Program-made: the position numbers and the translations under genes | In this document: positions 24,027 through 31,793 of the stretch, one piece after another | How positions within the stretch are numbered: position 1 is the first letter of the stretch | How the letters are laid out: the number at the start of each line of letters is the position of its first letter | Notes under the pieces: model-generated | What the model was told of the DNA's origin: nothing | Database searches by the model: none | The model's input: the letters and a program-made list of their open reading frames with translations, nothing else | Source: CAWUIO01 sp963922455 | GTDB lineage: Bacteria; Bacteroidota; Bacteroidia; Cytophagales; Microscillaceae | Direction of reading: 5' to 3' | DNA length: 53,631 nucleotides | Assembly (NCBI GenBank): GCA_963922455.1 | Contig: CAWUIO010000038.1 | Coordinates: 1 to 53,631, forward strand

Positions 24027-24058
24027 GCAAAAAAAAAGCCCGGACAAGCCGGGCTTTT
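24027..24058 (-). terminator. Rho-independent terminator of the T9SS cargo gene
   Basis: The minus strand reads AAAAGCCCGG-CTTGT-CCGGGCTTTT followed by further T residues: a perfect 10-bp stem with a 5-base loop, beginning 18 bases after the stop codon of the gene at 24077. Confidence 0.9.
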
Positions 24059-24076
24059 ATCCACTAGGGAGGGTAC

Positions 24077-26782
24077 CTAGTAAATCTTAACCTTAGAAGT
24101 CTTGCTCATAAAGCCTGTGTTTACCTTTACAATGTACATTCCGCGAGGAAGTCCGGAAAGGTTAGCCTCCAATTTAAAATTGTGGCTAGCAATTTTCATA
24201 TCCCGCACTTTAAATCCTTGAGAATTGAAAATGCTTACTTCGTAGATGTCTTGGTCTGGCGAAACAAACTCTGCTTCTTGGTCAAAACTAATGTTTAACT
24301 GACCTTGAGTGGGGTTAGGCGAAAGACTGCTAGGAGTCAATTCGTCAATATTGGCAAAGTTGGCAGCCTCGAAGTTAGAACTCTTATAGTTATCACCTGC
24401 TAGGTGTAAAGCAACTACGGCATCTAAGTCAAAACCATCGGCCGTACTGTTGAAAGCCTCGTACTCAGTCTCTTGACAGGTTTCTAAGTCGCGCTTTTTG
24501 GCATTGATGTCGGTCAAGTCAAAGATCTTGATGTAACGGAACCAGTCGATTTTACCGGCCATATCAAATCGGGTATCTAGTTTATCGTTACAGTCTACCT
24601 TATATTCTGGATTGGTTTTACCCAAGAATACCCAGCTTTTATTGTCTTTGGATACATATACCAAAGCTTGCTCAGGATAGATAGCTGCCGGCGGGTTACC
24701 GTAAGACATTTCTACGACTTCTACATCATCGCCGGGCTCGTCAAAAACGACACAATCAAATTCTAAGATGATGTGGCCCCCAATTTTGTCCTTAGGGTTT
24801 TGGTTGGCGGTACGAAGCATACCCAGAGAAACAAATTTGTTTAAAACATCTTTGGCATCCGGAGCGCCAAGGGCTTTAGGATATTCCAAACGGGTCTTTA
24901 AGGGAAGTGAGTTACCATTTTTAATCAAACCAGGACGGAATCGGATCTTCTTGGTGGCAAAACCAGGGGTAATGTCGGCGGGTACTAATTTGTCGGCTTC
25001 TCCGTTGGTGAAGAGGATGCCGTTTAGATCATATCCATCGGTCAAGACTGGACTGATATCTACAAACTCAGGGTTGCTCGCATCAATAATGCGGACGTAC
25101 TGGGCCCATTCTAAGATACCCAAGTCAACTGATCCGGTTCCACAGATTTGGCCAAGGTATATAAAACATTTTCCGTCCTGGGAAGCGAAGATATCGGCTT
25201 TTTCGAAGCACTCGTACTCTTCGCCATTAAAAGTTTCCGGAAAATCAAAAAGTTGGTTGCTCTCACTAATTAGAAGATCATCGCCTTCTCCGTTGGCAAA
25301 AGGAGCTGCTGTTTTTAGAGTAATGCAGCCACCCAGGCCTAAACTTACGAAAGTGATATTTTCGGATGGGTCTTCTGGCGCACCTAGGGCATTGATTGGG
25401 AAGCTACGGGGCTGAATTACCTCACCTTCTAGGGAAGGGCCTTGTTTGAAGTCAACTACTTCGCTTGCGGCATTGGTAAGGGGTTCAAAAGCAACATTTA
25501 CTATGATAAAGTCTGACGGTGTGGGTAAGGTATCGTTTTTCAAATCTTGAAGGGAACCTCCTCCAATCTCGACTGCTCCTCCTCCTTCATCATCGTCTCC
25601 ACCGCCGCCGAAGCCGAAGCCTCCGCCACCGAATCCTTTGAGGTCTTCTTCACCTTCAAATTCAAATTCTTGTACTACTTCAAATTGACCATTTTCGTTG
25701 CGTCGGAGTATGCGGACAAATCCTCGCTCTCCGCTAAAGAATCCAGTTAGATTGATCTGGAAGCTATTAAACTCAAATGGAGGAATGATACGGACTAAGT
25801 CAGTAGTCCCGTTTTCAGGATCACTGGTGATCAAGCCATTGGCTCCTAAACCGGCGCCCCCAAATTCGTCTTCGGTGAAGTCATTGTCATCAACGAGGCT
25901 GAATCGATTCTCATCGTTATTTTGAATTTGAATTTCAACTTGCTCCCAGTCGGCCGGGTTAGGCCCACCTCCTACAACTTGACCCGGTTTAAGGGGATCT
26001 ACACAACGAGCCGTAGCGCCTTGTACGTAGAAGTCACTATTATCAGAAAAATCGCTAGTCTTCACTTCTGCCCCAACCGGGCCGGCCGAAAGCTCAATGT
26101 AACGAAATTCTTCTTGAGTGAAAATAACTACCTCTAAGAAACCTGGGCCACCATCATTGGTACTCTCGATACCGGTGAAGGTACCTGTTCCGATCAATTC
26201 AAAATTAGCATTAAAAGCTCTCCACTGTCCTGTTTCAGAACGTCGGTTTTGCTCTGGTCCTTCCGAACCGTAAATGCTGTTCAAGGTGATATCGGCACGG
26301 GTGAAGCCTTGGGCACATCCAAAATCAATTAGTAGTTTTTCGGACTTATCGCGTACTTCAACGTAGGTGATTTGGTTAAATCGGAAAGGGTCTTCTTCAA
26401 AGATTGGCCCAGGGATTCCAATACCAAAGTTTTGGTCGCCAGGGACAAAAATTAATTCTTCTGTGCCAGGTGTGTAAGAAGATAGCTCATCCGAAAAGAA
26501 AAGATCGTCTTCTAAAAAAACAGTCTTCGTGAAAAATTGAACGGGGGCCCAGCTTGCTTGAACAGTTTCTGAGCTTCCAGGTTGCCCCCCAATAGTCTGA
26601 CCGCAGAGTACTGGGCAGTCAGCCGTTTGAGCAGTTACAGGGTTTTGGATCCCGATAAATCCCAATACCAGCGCTAGGGGCAGTACATGGGAGACTTTAC
26701 GGATCCAGCTACCATAAAACCGGGTGATTGCAAATCCGGTCATCATGGGCTGCATGATAAGTTTGTTTTTAGTAGAGTACAT
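24077..26782 (-). CDS. Large secreted protein with type IX secretion sorting domain
   Basis: The 901-residue protein has a long N-region then a signal peptide (VLPLALVLGFIGIQ ... VTAQ). The C-terminal about 80 residues are a Por secretion-system sorting domain: LSPNPTQGQLNISF, VSIFNSQGFKVRDM, LSGLPRGMYIVKV and SKVKIY. The middle holds two copies of one module (about 475-625 and 650-800), each with ALGAP.....FVSLG...G..I, a G-D-D or EPGDDVEV acidic strand, a line of the form VYVSKDNKSWVFLG and a D-G-F/Y-D-L-[DN] close (DGYDLNGILF, DGFDLDAVVAL). A Gly/Asp-rich linker follows FEGEEDLKG. It is predicted to be exported across the outer membrane by T9SS and anchored or released; its ligand or enzyme activity is unknown. 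It has its own strong terminator. Confidence 0.85.
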   Translation of the reverse strand: MYSTKNKLIMQPMMTGFAITRFYGSWIRKVSHVLPLALVLGFIGIQNPVTAQTADCPVLCGQTIGGQPGSSETVQASWAPVQFFTKTVFLEDDLFFSDELSSYTPGTEELIFVPGDQNFGIGIPGPIFEEDPFRFNQITYVEVRDKSEKLLIDFGCAQGFTRADITLNSIYGSEGPEQNRRSETGQWRAFNANFELIGTGTFTGIESTNDGGPGFLEVVIFTQEEFRYIELSAGPVGAEVKTSDFSDNSDFYVQGATARCVDPLKPGQVVGGGPNPADWEQVEIQIQNNDENRFSLVDDNDFTEDEFGGAGLGANGLITSDPENGTTDLVRIIPPFEFNSFQINLTGFFSGERGFVRILRRNENGQFEVVQEFEFEGEEDLKGFGGGGFGFGGGGDDDEGGGAVEIGGGSLQDLKNDTLPTPSDFIIVNVAFEPLTNAASEVVDFKQGPSLEGEVIQPRSFPINALGAPEDPSENITFVSLGLGGCITLKTAAPFANGEGDDLLISESNQLFDFPETFNGEEYECFEKADIFASQDGKCFIYLGQICGTGSVDLGILEWAQYVRIIDASNPEFVDISPVLTDGYDLNGILFTNGEADKLVPADITPGFATKKIRFRPGLIKNGNSLPLKTRLEYPKALGAPDAKDVLNKFVSLGMLRTANQNPKDKIGGHIILEFDCVVFDEPGDDVEVVEMSYGNPPAAIYPEQALVYVSKDNKSWVFLGKTNPEYKVDCNDKLDTRFDMAGKIDWFRYIKIFDLTDINAKKRDLETCQETEYEAFNSTADGFDLDAVVALHLAGDNYKSSNFEAANFANIDELTPSSLSPNPTQGQLNISFDQEAEFVSPDQDIYEVSIFNSQGFKVRDMKIASHNFKLEANLSGLPRGMYIVKVNTGFMSKTSKVKIY

Positions 26783-27064
26783 ACAGTTGGTAAATAATAA
26801 ATTAAGATATAAGAGTATTGGATTCCAGTTTTAATACAGGAATTGATGGATTTAAAAAAAAGGGTAGGGTTGAAGAGGGATATTATGTAATTTTTTACAA
26901 ATTACGGAAATTTATTTAAGAGAGAAAGGATTTTCTCCTTGCAAGTAAAATTTTAGGCTAAACAACTGGTTTTCAGGGGTGCTTTGATATTATTAATTTG
27001 TTAATTTTTATTTGGGTAGCGATTTTTGTCACTATTTAGGTGACAGGTTGCATACTTTGAAGAC

Positions 27065-28141
27065 TTATTGGGGCACACGAAAGGTAAGAATTAAGGGAAA
27101 ATGATTGCTTAAGGCATCGATGTCCTTATCATAAATACGGCTACTTACCTGTTTTACGGCCTCGGGCCATATCATATAATCAAGCAGTTGACCGGTAGTA
27201 TTATCTTTCTGAAGACGATAGGTGAACGACTCTTCCTTTGAGGCATTTGGATCAGCTTTGGGGTAAGTGTAATATTTTTCTGGCCAAACCAATGAATTCT
27301 GAGGACGAATGAAAATCCTTTTATGATTTTCGGGCAATCGATCATAATGCAATGGACTGGGCAGATGAAAAATACTGCTGGCCATGATCCAAGAAATACC
27401 CGACTGATTTTTTCTTTCTAGAATGTGCTGAATTTGCTGCCATTGTTGGGTAAAAATACCGGGTTTTTGGGTAGCTAATGAGAGTTGGGTATTTAATATA
27501 TGCAGTTCCCTACCATCTTGTAAGGGGAGAGAGACCTCCAAGAGCGCTCGTTTAGCCTCAAACGGACTTCTAAACCAGTCTCCAACTTGTTGACGGGGGT
27601 TGTTGGCCAGTTGATGACGGAGACATTGCGAGATTGCAAAGCGAGAAATCAGGGCAAGTTTTTGCCCTTGCTCCATCCACTCCCCAGTGTAGGGATTGTA
27701 AGGGGTTTTCCAGTAATAAGAGCTTACATAAGAAGCATATTCGGCGGGTAACAAACGAAGTAACTCTTCTAGTTGATCTTCTTCATATGTTCTCTCGGAG
27801 AAGGCATCCAGACCTTGTAAGACGATAATATCCGGAGAGATTTTTCGGATAGTACGGGCAATTTCCTTAAAATAGGTTTGAACTTCAAGGTGATTTTTTT
27901 TGACAGTATACCGGACACCTTCTGCCTCTGCCCAATCTCGTATATTTAGACTCCCTTGGAAGGATTGTACATTCCAAGAAAGTAGGGTAAGAGTACTTCC
28001 TGCCGCAATACGTGGAGACTGAGGCGAAGAGACTACCCGTTCTGGTTGAAGTGGTTTAGGATGAAAGGTGTCGTAGTAAAAAAAGGAAACCCCACCTACT
28101 AATAATATTAAAAAAAGACCAATTATAATTCTGAGAGTCAT
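27065..28141 (-). CDS. Endonuclease/exonuclease/phosphatase-fold protein with substituted active site
   Basis: The 358-residue protein has an N-terminal membrane anchor (about 3-21) and an EEP fold. LTLLSWNVQSF (Asn57), SPDIIVLQGLDAF, QKLALISRF, ELHILNTQLS, SWIMASSIFHLP, LLDYMIWP and ALSNHFPLIL appear in the family order. However, the metal-binding Glu of LQE is Gly110, the catalytic His of NTHL is Gln219, the GDFN motif has become SSIFH (254-259) and the Asp of SDH is Asn346; only Asn57 and His347 keep the catalytic identity. Nuclease or phosphatase activity is therefore unlikely and a binding role is more plausible. It lies 23 bases downstream of the arginyltransferase-like gene and is probably cotranscribed with it. 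Confidence 0.8.
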   Translation of the reverse strand: MTLRIIIGLFLILLVGGVSFFYYDTFHPKPLQPERVVSSPQSPRIAAGSTLTLLSWNVQSFQGSLNIRDWAEAEGVRYTVKKNHLEVQTYFKEIARTIRKISPDIIVLQGLDAFSERTYEEDQLEELLRLLPAEYASYVSSYYWKTPYNPYTGEWMEQGQKLALISRFAISQCLRHQLANNPRQQVGDWFRSPFEAKRALLEVSLPLQDGRELHILNTQLSLATQKPGIFTQQWQQIQHILERKNQSGISWIMASSIFHLPSPLHYDRLPENHKRIFIRPQNSLVWPEKYYTYPKADPNASKEESFTYRLQKDNTTGQLLDYMIWPEAVKQVSSRIYDKDIDALSNHFPLILTFRVPQ

Positions 28142-28164
28142 AGGCCATGGGTTTCAAATCTCCA

Positions 28165-28836
28165 TTAATATAGGAGAAAGTTTTGCAATGCATACCAGTT
28201 GCCTTGCCAGTCGTAGCATTCTGTACCAGTAAACTTTTTCTTATAATCATAATGAGAATTTTCCTGAAAGGCATATCCGGTATAGAGATACTTTTTATTA
28301 TTTTGAAGGGCGTATAGTATTTCCAGCAGCAGGGTATGCAGGCCAGGGCTCATCCGAGAATAATCAGGATCAAACATGGCATATACACTGGAGGTGCTTA
28401 CTTGCCCCACATCAAAAAAGCTAACGGCATACAAGGTATCTTGTGCGTCATACAGGCAACACTCTAAGGTATGGCAAGGGAGATAAGATGGGTGATGAGA
28501 TACAAAATCATAAATAGACTGGGGAACATTCTGCTTAAAACGAGCACAATGTTTATAAAAAAGGGTCTCTTTTTGCTCATCTATAAAAGCGTCTCGGATA
28601 ACAATCCGTGTATCTTTATTCTTACGTAGTATTTTCTTTTGACTTTTACTGAGTCTAAAGTCTTTTAGGTTAATACGTAGGGGAATGATACTAGAAAGTT
28701 TATCATTATTCCATCCCATCCGGTCTTGAAAAAAGAAGGTGCCGAAATGGCGCCATCCCTCCGCAAGTAGGATATCAAGCTCCCAAGGTGGAACGTTTTG
28801 CCGTTCCATATAATGCCAGTATTTATTCTCTTCCAT
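28165..28836 (-). CDS. Arginyl/leucyl-tRNA--protein transferase-like protein (ATE C-terminal fold)
   Basis: The 223-residue protein shows the ATE/Bpt pattern: LLAEGWRHFGTFFF corresponds to the Y-x-x-L-I-x-x-G-W-R-R-S-G segment, IIPLRINLKDFRLSKSQKKI to the P-x-R-I-x-x-x-x-F-x-x-S-x-x-Q-R-R segment, and YAVSFFDVGQVSTSSVYAMF, DPDYSRMSPGLHTLLLEI and YTGYAFQENSHYDYKKKF to the GNAT-like catalytic core. These enzymes add Arg or Leu from aminoacyl-tRNA to protein N-termini and so feed the N-degron pathway. The N-terminal Cys-x-x-Cys region of the family is absent, as the conserved part begins only 25 residues in. The acceptor specificity cannot be read from sequence. It heads a two-gene unit with the EEP protein. 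Confidence 0.75.
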   Translation of the reverse strand: MEENKYWHYMERQNVPPWELDILLAEGWRHFGTFFFQDRMGWNNDKLSSIIPLRINLKDFRLSKSQKKILRKNKDTRIVIRDAFIDEQKETLFYKHCARFKQNVPQSIYDFVSHHPSYLPCHTLECCLYDAQDTLYAVSFFDVGQVSTSSVYAMFDPDYSRMSPGLHTLLLEILYALQNNKKYLYTGYAFQENSHYDYKKKFTGTECYDWQGNWYALQNFLLY

Positions 28837-28981
28837 AAAAATCCGTGCTAGTGAACCTTAGTGCACTATTCATTAGGATTAAAATAGGATCAACTATTAA
28901 AAATAGGTAATTTATAATTTATGAGCAAAAAATAGATTTCATCCTATCCGGATTAAAAATTGTATAATAGCTTCCAGGGGT

Positions 28982-30151
28982 TTAACGGGGTATTTTGAAA
29001 TTTCGGTCATTCAGAATATCCTGTATCATAGTCATCAAGGATTCCATAAAAGGATTTACATCATTGCTCAACAACAGGATGGTGATTTTTTTGCTGGGTT
29101 GGCTTAAAAAAGCAGATCTATACCCCAGCCAGGCCCCCATTTGATAATATGCCGGCTCACTTTCTTTAATATACCATCCCAAGCCTTTGGGGAGTTTCGT
29201 ACTATCCGATAACTCTACCGGGCTGAATAATTGTTTTACCACAGTTTCGGAGAGTACTTTACTGGAGTGGAGTGCCTGGTCCCAGCGGTACAAATCATCA
29301 ATATTGGCATACACCCCAAATTCTCCATAAGTATGATTTAAAAAATTATCTTCAAAGTGTGTTTGATGACCTGGCCGATAAGCCCTGGCTAATTCTTTTT
29401 GATCAATCTGGCCGCGATGTCCCGGTAAAAATGTTGACTTCATTTCTAATGGCCCCCAAATGTGTGTCTTCATCAAGGAGTCAATGGGTTCTTGGGTGAT
29501 TACTTCCATTAAATAAGCCAAAATCGTATAATCACTAGCGCTATAAGCCCATCGAGAACCTGGCTCAAAAAGAATGAGGGTACTATCTTGTTGCAACCAA
29601 GAAATCACATTCTGATTTCGGGCATAGGTCAACATTTCTGTGTTTTGGGCATAGAAATAATTTAGATAATCGGGTAAGCCCGAGGTATGACTTAGTAGAT
29701 GGTATATCTTCACTTCTGGATAGGGCCAATTCGTAATATACCGTGAAACCGGATCACCCAAACTAAATTTTTTAAGTTCAGCTAAGCGTAAAGCACAATA
29801 GGCCGTAAATTGCTTACTTAGAGAACCAATACGGAACAATGAGTTGGAATTTAAGGGGATCTCTTGATCAAAATCGGCAAAGCCATAGCTTTCATTGAGT
29901 AATAATTTCCCTTCATAAGCCACTAACACATTGCCATTAAACTGTTTTCTCTGGTGTAGTCGGTTCATGATTAACTTGATGCGATCTCGCTTAATGCCAA
30001 CCATGGCCTGTTTGACTGAGTCTATTCGGGCTTGCAGTTGACTGGAAGCCGGGGGAGTACGGCAGGTTTTTATAAGTAGGCTTAAAAACAAGAGGATTCC
30101 AACCCCAAGGAGGTACAAACGGTATTTTTGTATAAAGCTAAGTATGGGCAT
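28982..30151 (-). CDS. Membrane-anchored serine hydrolase of the beta-lactamase/class C family
   Basis: I use the ATG at 30151 (MPILSFIQKYRLYLLGVGIL) instead of the TTG at 30157. An N-terminal helix (about 10-28) acts as anchor or uncleaved signal. The S-x-x-K motif is in FRIGSLSKQFTAYCAL, and HLLSHTSGLPDYLNYF plus GSRWAYSASDYTILAYLMEV follow as in class C beta-lactamases, DD-peptidases and esterases, although the third residue of the usual Y-x-N motif is Ala. The K-T-G equivalent region is YYQMGAWLGYRSAFL. Likely substrates are D-amino-acid peptides or esters in the periplasm; a true beta-lactamase is not implied. The gene is monocistronic as far as can be seen. Confidence 0.85.
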   Translation of the reverse strand: MPILSFIQKYRLYLLGVGILLFLSLLIKTCRTPPASSQLQARIDSVKQAMVGIKRDRIKLIMNRLHQRKQFNGNVLVAYEGKLLLNESYGFADFDQEIPLNSNSLFRIGSLSKQFTAYCALRLAELKKFSLGDPVSRYITNWPYPEVKIYHLLSHTSGLPDYLNYFYAQNTEMLTYARNQNVISWLQQDSTLILFEPGSRWAYSASDYTILAYLMEVITQEPIDSLMKTHIWGPLEMKSTFLPGHRGQIDQKELARAYRPGHQTHFEDNFLNHTYGEFGVYANIDDLYRWDQALHSSKVLSETVVKQLFSPVELSDSTKLPKGLGWYIKESEPAYYQMGAWLGYRSAFLSQPSKKITILLLSNDVNPFMESLMTMIQDILNDRNFKIPR

Positions 30152-30176
30152 GGCCAATAAACCCGGGAGGCAGATG

Positions 30177-30210
30177 AAAAAAAGCTATTACCACCAGGGA
30201 TAATAGCTTT
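30177..30210 (-). terminator. Rho-independent terminator of the small lipoprotein gene
   Basis: The minus strand reads AAAGCTATTA-TCCCTGGTGG-TAATAGCTTT followed by TTTT: a perfect 10-bp stem, located 26 bases downstream of the stop at 30236. Confidence 0.85.
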
Positions 30211-30235
30211 CAGGGTATTTTAAAAAACTAATATC

Positions 30236-30577
30236 TTATTCAACAGCTGCACTGTCTGCTTGGGTAGAATCGGCAGCTGGAGCTGCAGGCATAGGGGCCG
30301 GAGCAGGCGTAGTTTGCTGCTCTCCGAACATTTTCTTACGGATCTCGATGGCTTGTTTTTCACTTTCTGGAGTATTAGCGTATTCGTTTTTTGTTTGTCG
30401 AGGTGGGGCATCGGGGCCTTCACCATATACGTACTCCGAACCTTCCTGCACATCCGGTGTATCATCGGTAACCGCATTATACCGATCAAAACCACAAGAT
30501 GAGAAGAAAATCAGCATACAAGCTGTGGCTAAAAATGTATTGAGCGTATAGTTGGTAACTTTCATTGGGGTTTTCAT
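30236..30577 (-). CDS. Small lipoprotein with acidic, Pro/Ala-rich tail
   Basis: The product has 113 residues. A signal with lipobox FFSSC (Cys about 28) is followed by GFDRYNAVTDDTPDVQEGSE, an EYVYGEGPDAPPRQ stretch and a low-complexity Pro/Ala tail (TPAPAPMPAAPAADSTQADS). No family is recognised. Two Met codons (30577 and 30565) are possible starts and both give an adequate signal. A strong terminator follows, so it is the last gene of its transcript. Confidence 0.7.
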   Translation of the reverse strand: MKTPMKVTNYTLNTFLATACMLIFFSSCGFDRYNAVTDDTPDVQEGSEYVYGEGPDAPPRQTKNEYANTPESEKQAIEIRKKMFGEQQTTPAPAPMPAAPAADSTQADSAAVE

Positions 30578-30670
30578 TAGTACTTTTATTATTGAAAATA
30601 CTTTGTAGGATTTCTTTGTTATTTCCTGGCGACAAAACTAGAAAAAAAACCAAAAATGGCGCTTGATCCA

Positions 30671-31009
30671 CTACTCTTTTTTCCAAATCGCTTTTAAATT
30701 GTAAGCACAGAGGGCTCCAACCCCCCCACTTAACCCTCCGATCAATACGGCAATTACCATAATGAGGTTGGGACTTAGGCGTATAATATCGGCTATTTTA
30801 TTGAGGAGTAAGCTTTCATTCTGAAAATTTATAAAAAAGAGCTGCCCTAACCATACCAAGGCTACCGCCAAAAAACCCGATAAAAAGGCACTTTGGGCAC
30901 TTTTGCTAAAAAAGAAAGAAGCAATAAAAGAATCCAAGGCAGCTAGCCACCAATAGTGAAAAATAGATTGGGTTATAAAAACCAGAAAGACAATAATTAT
31001 AAAAAGCAT
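30671..31009 (-). CDS. Small integral membrane protein of unknown function
   Basis: I start at ATG 31009 (MLFIIIVFLVFITQSIFHYW); a TTG two codons upstream is also open. The roughly 112 residues hold three or four hydrophobic segments (about 1-20, 40-58, 80-103) with a GGLSGGVGALCAYNLK glycine-rich end. It is encoded 26 bases after SixA on the same strand and may be cotranscribed with it. No family was recognised. Confidence 0.6.
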   Translation of the reverse strand: MLFIIIVFLVFITQSIFHYWWLAALDSFIASFFFSKSAQSAFLSGFLAVALVWLGQLFFINFQNESLLLNKIADIIRLSPNLIMVIAVLIGGLSGGVGALCAYNLKAIWKKE

Positions 31010-31035
31010 CAGCAAAGTTATCGTGAATGACCAAA

Positions 31036-31533
31036 TTATTCTATAGAATTGGGTGGCTCATACCATCTGAGCTGACCACAGCCTTCGTATAATTCGGCCC
31101 AAATATCAATATGTAAGTCTAAATACAAGCTTCCGGCCGGAGGCAAAGCGATAGATGAAGTACTATCTAAATAGCTTCCCAAAGCCGATATACCCGGATT
31201 GTGAGCAATTATACCTACTTTTTCCCAAGCCTGGTCCCAACTACTAATCCATTGCGTCAAAGTCTGTAATCGCGCCTCATAAATCTTCTCCTCAAGTATC
31301 CATTCTAGAGGAGGCTCCCCGAAATAAGGGGCCATGCCTTCCCACGTTTGCCGGGTTCGGAGCGAGGGGCTACAGTAGATACAATTTAGCTTTAAGTTTT
31401 TATGAAAAATAAATTTACCTAAATTGCGAGCCTCTACATGTCCTTCATATTGCAAAGCCCGGTCAATATCCGCCTGATGGTGGCTGGCGTTAAGGGCTCG
31501 GGCATGACGGATAAGCAATAGGGATTTAGACAT
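31036..31533 (-). CDS. sixA: SixA-like phosphohistidine phosphatase
   Basis: The 165-residue protein belongs to the histidine phosphatase superfamily. The catalytic motif is LLLIRHARALNAS (His10 in R-H-A, the variant of RHG used by SixA), followed by YCSPSLRTRQTWEGM (second Arg) and GIIAHNPGISALGSYL (second His). In E. coli SixA removes phosphate from the His of phosphotransfer proteins; the target here is unknown. The length is normal for the short SixA type, and the ATG at 31533 sits right before the first strand. Confidence 0.85.
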   Translation of the reverse strand: MSKSLLLIRHARALNASHHQADIDRALQYEGHVEARNLGKFIFHKNLKLNCIYCSPSLRTRQTWEGMAPYFGEPPLEWILEEKIYEARLQTLTQWISSWDQAWEKVGIIAHNPGISALGSYLDSTSSIALPPAGSLYLDLHIDIWAELYEGCGQLRWYEPPNSIE

Positions 31534-31793
31534 TTCTTCAACTGATATAGCTCCAAGTAAATAGAGATTTAAACAAATTCAATTCACTTGCAGTTGCCAA
31601 CGTAAAGATTTAATATCAAAAAAAAAAATTGAATCATTTACTTGTTTGGAAAAGTTAGGTGAAATATTTTTCCGCTTGCAATAAAATGATTATAAAACTT
31701 TTTCCCGCGAAAAAACGAATTAAATAGGAGCAAACATTATTTTTTAATGCTCCAAACAGCCAGAGCCCTAAATTTTAGCAAAGACCAGGAAGT

